A DNA stretch of 64,000 nucleotides, taken from Symbiodinium natans. Its lineage: Eukaryota; Sar; Dinophyceae; Suessiales; Symbiodiniaceae. Position numbers and translations under genes: made by a program. The notes beneath the pieces are model-generated. The model was not told the origin of the DNA and searched no databases. It was given only the letters and a program-made list of their open reading frames with translations. The DNA lies in the NCBI GenBank assembly GCA_905221605.1, contig CAJNDS010002611.1, positions 1 to 64,000 on the forward strand, given 5' to 3'. Positions 62,987 to 64,000 of this stretch are shown piece by piece (position 1 is the stretch's first letter; each line of letters opens with the position of its first letter).

Positions 62987-64000
62987 GTTCTTTTCGGGCC
63001 GCAGCAGATCCTAAGCAGAGAATGTTGCAGGTACCGCGCCAATTTGATGCTAGCTCTGACTGGCGACTCCAAGCTCCATGGATCTTTCCTCGATTGTGTG
63101 TGGTGCTGCTGCTTTCAGTGCTGCCGCGCTCTCAGTCGCAGCCAAAACCCTCTGAAGTACGGCCTGGATTTCGTAAAGTGGAGGCACCCGTTTTTTTTCC
63201 GATAACCCTCATTTCCCGAGGGTACCGTGAATTTCTGTGTTCTTAATTCCATTAATTCCTAAATTTTGTAAATAGTTTATTGCAGGCCCCGAAGCAAGCC
63301 AAAATTAACTTGAAGACGCTCTGGGTACTGGATTTTTCCACTTAGGTTTCAGGCAAGGGGGTTTTGGAGAGTTTGGGCAAGTCTGGTAGGAAACTCCGGC
63401 CAGGCCGAAGACTCACATAACACAAACAGGCCCTTCATTTTCTCAATCTCCGTTTAGGCCTGGCGCGGGGGTTTCCCGCCCAAACCCTCCAAGCAATTTC
63501 AGTCCCAAAACCATTCACAACCCTCAAAAACCCTCCCCCAACCCTTCCAATTCCAGAATGCCCACCCATCAGCAATAAGAGAATCCAATATGCAGGCCCC
63601 ACTGCTAGAAGCTGCAAAGCTGAAAGAGACTGTGTTTTTGGAACCTGTGAACCATGTTTGGGGGCGTTGCTACTTTTGCGGTCTTTGGAGGAGGGGTTGG
63701 TTGCGACTGCTACGACAGCAACAAAGTCTTCTACTACGACCACTACTGCAATTAAGGGACGGCTAGTTTTCCTCAACTTTGCTGTGTGTTCTCACGTAAA
63801 CGTACGTTATTCGTAGCCATTTGAACATGGAAATTCAACTTTCTGGTTGTTGGTGTTTTTTTGCTGTTTCTTACCTTTGTTTGTCTTATGCGTTCCCATG
63901 TTTCTGCTCTCGAAGTATCTCGATTTTTGTTTGCCAGGTTTCTCGCTCACTTCTGTGCGGTTTTGCATTTTCTTTAGGTGTTTCCCGTGTTGCTCTGCCT
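62987..64000. other. Right end of window: no firm gene
   Basis: Weak frames only: plus-strand 62947-63246 (99 codons) and minus-strand 63435-63776 (113 codons, Val/Leu-rich). A plus-strand frame opens at ATG 63827 and is open to the window edge (58 codons, Cys/Phe/Leu-rich). An imperfect C-rich AACCCTC patch lies at about 63480-63550. Confidence 0.3.

Noticed and set aside
63480-63550. AACCCTC-rich patch as a telomere relic
   Set aside because: Units are irregular and rarely match CCCTAAA; weaker than the tracts at 52 and 61 kb.
1-64000. tRNA, rRNA and snRNA genes
   Set aside because: GGTTCGA-type words (for example near 14096, 36996, 50768 and 61719) were checked for a matching acceptor stem and anticodon arm, and none formed a tRNA. 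No rRNA or snRNA core sequence was recognised.

Overview
The window looks like nuclear DNA of a dinoflagellate, most likely Suessiales/Symbiodiniaceae. This is an inference from several signals: genes broken into very small exons; introns of about 45-230 bp with GT, GC and GA donors and AG|G acceptors; TTTAGGG-type (plant/alveolate) telomere-like tracts; dinoflagellate-style LINE and copia relics; and large simple-repeat and minisatellite blocks. Nothing in it looks bacterial or viral. No operons, tRNAs, rRNAs or CRISPR arrays were seen.

Left end (1-8.5 kb). One apparently intact non-LTR retrotransposon lies on the minus strand. ORF1 (7574-5451) opens with a ubiquitin-like domain of 73 residues ending in LRGG and finishes in a coiled coil. 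ORF2 (5454-409) carries an AP endonuclease, a reverse transcriptase, a CCHC finger and a complete RNase H. The two ORFs overlap by 4 bases and ORF2 has no ATG ahead of the endonuclease. Both ends run into CA/CACGCA-type simple repeats, which suggests insertion into a microsatellite.

9-14 kb (+): a multi-exon gene for a long repetitive coiled-coil protein (ERLDYLE...GDSADKH repeats) with many micro-exons. 14-18 kb: unassigned minus-strand open frames. 19.6-23.7 kb: a repeat island, largely AT-rich, holding a purine tract, minisatellites, satellite-like arrays and a dispersed G-rich hairpin repeat. 23.8-27.6 kb (-): a decayed copia-type element. 28.6-29.8 kb (+): an orphan coiled-coil ORF.

32.7-34.6 kb (+): a gene for a four-helix membrane protein with tetraspanin-like layout, whose last nine exons join in perfect phase. 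42 kb (+): a leucine-rich-repeat gene. 45 kb: a reverse-transcriptase fragment. 47.0-48.5 kb (+): a J-domain (DnaJ/Hsp40) gene built from phase-0 micro-exons. 49.5-60.6 kb: mostly unassigned, with several plausible minus-strand exons, trinucleotide arrays and degenerate telomere-like DNA at 52 kb.

Right end (60.6-64 kb): a TG array, an interstitial TTTAGGG tract, an inverted cluster of the G-rich hairpin repeat bracketed by ~70-bp direct repeats, a GE-rich purine tract, and an exon coding an acidic segment plus a C-terminal membrane helix. Gene models here rest on reading frames, splice phase and motif recognition only; no transcript or database evidence was available.
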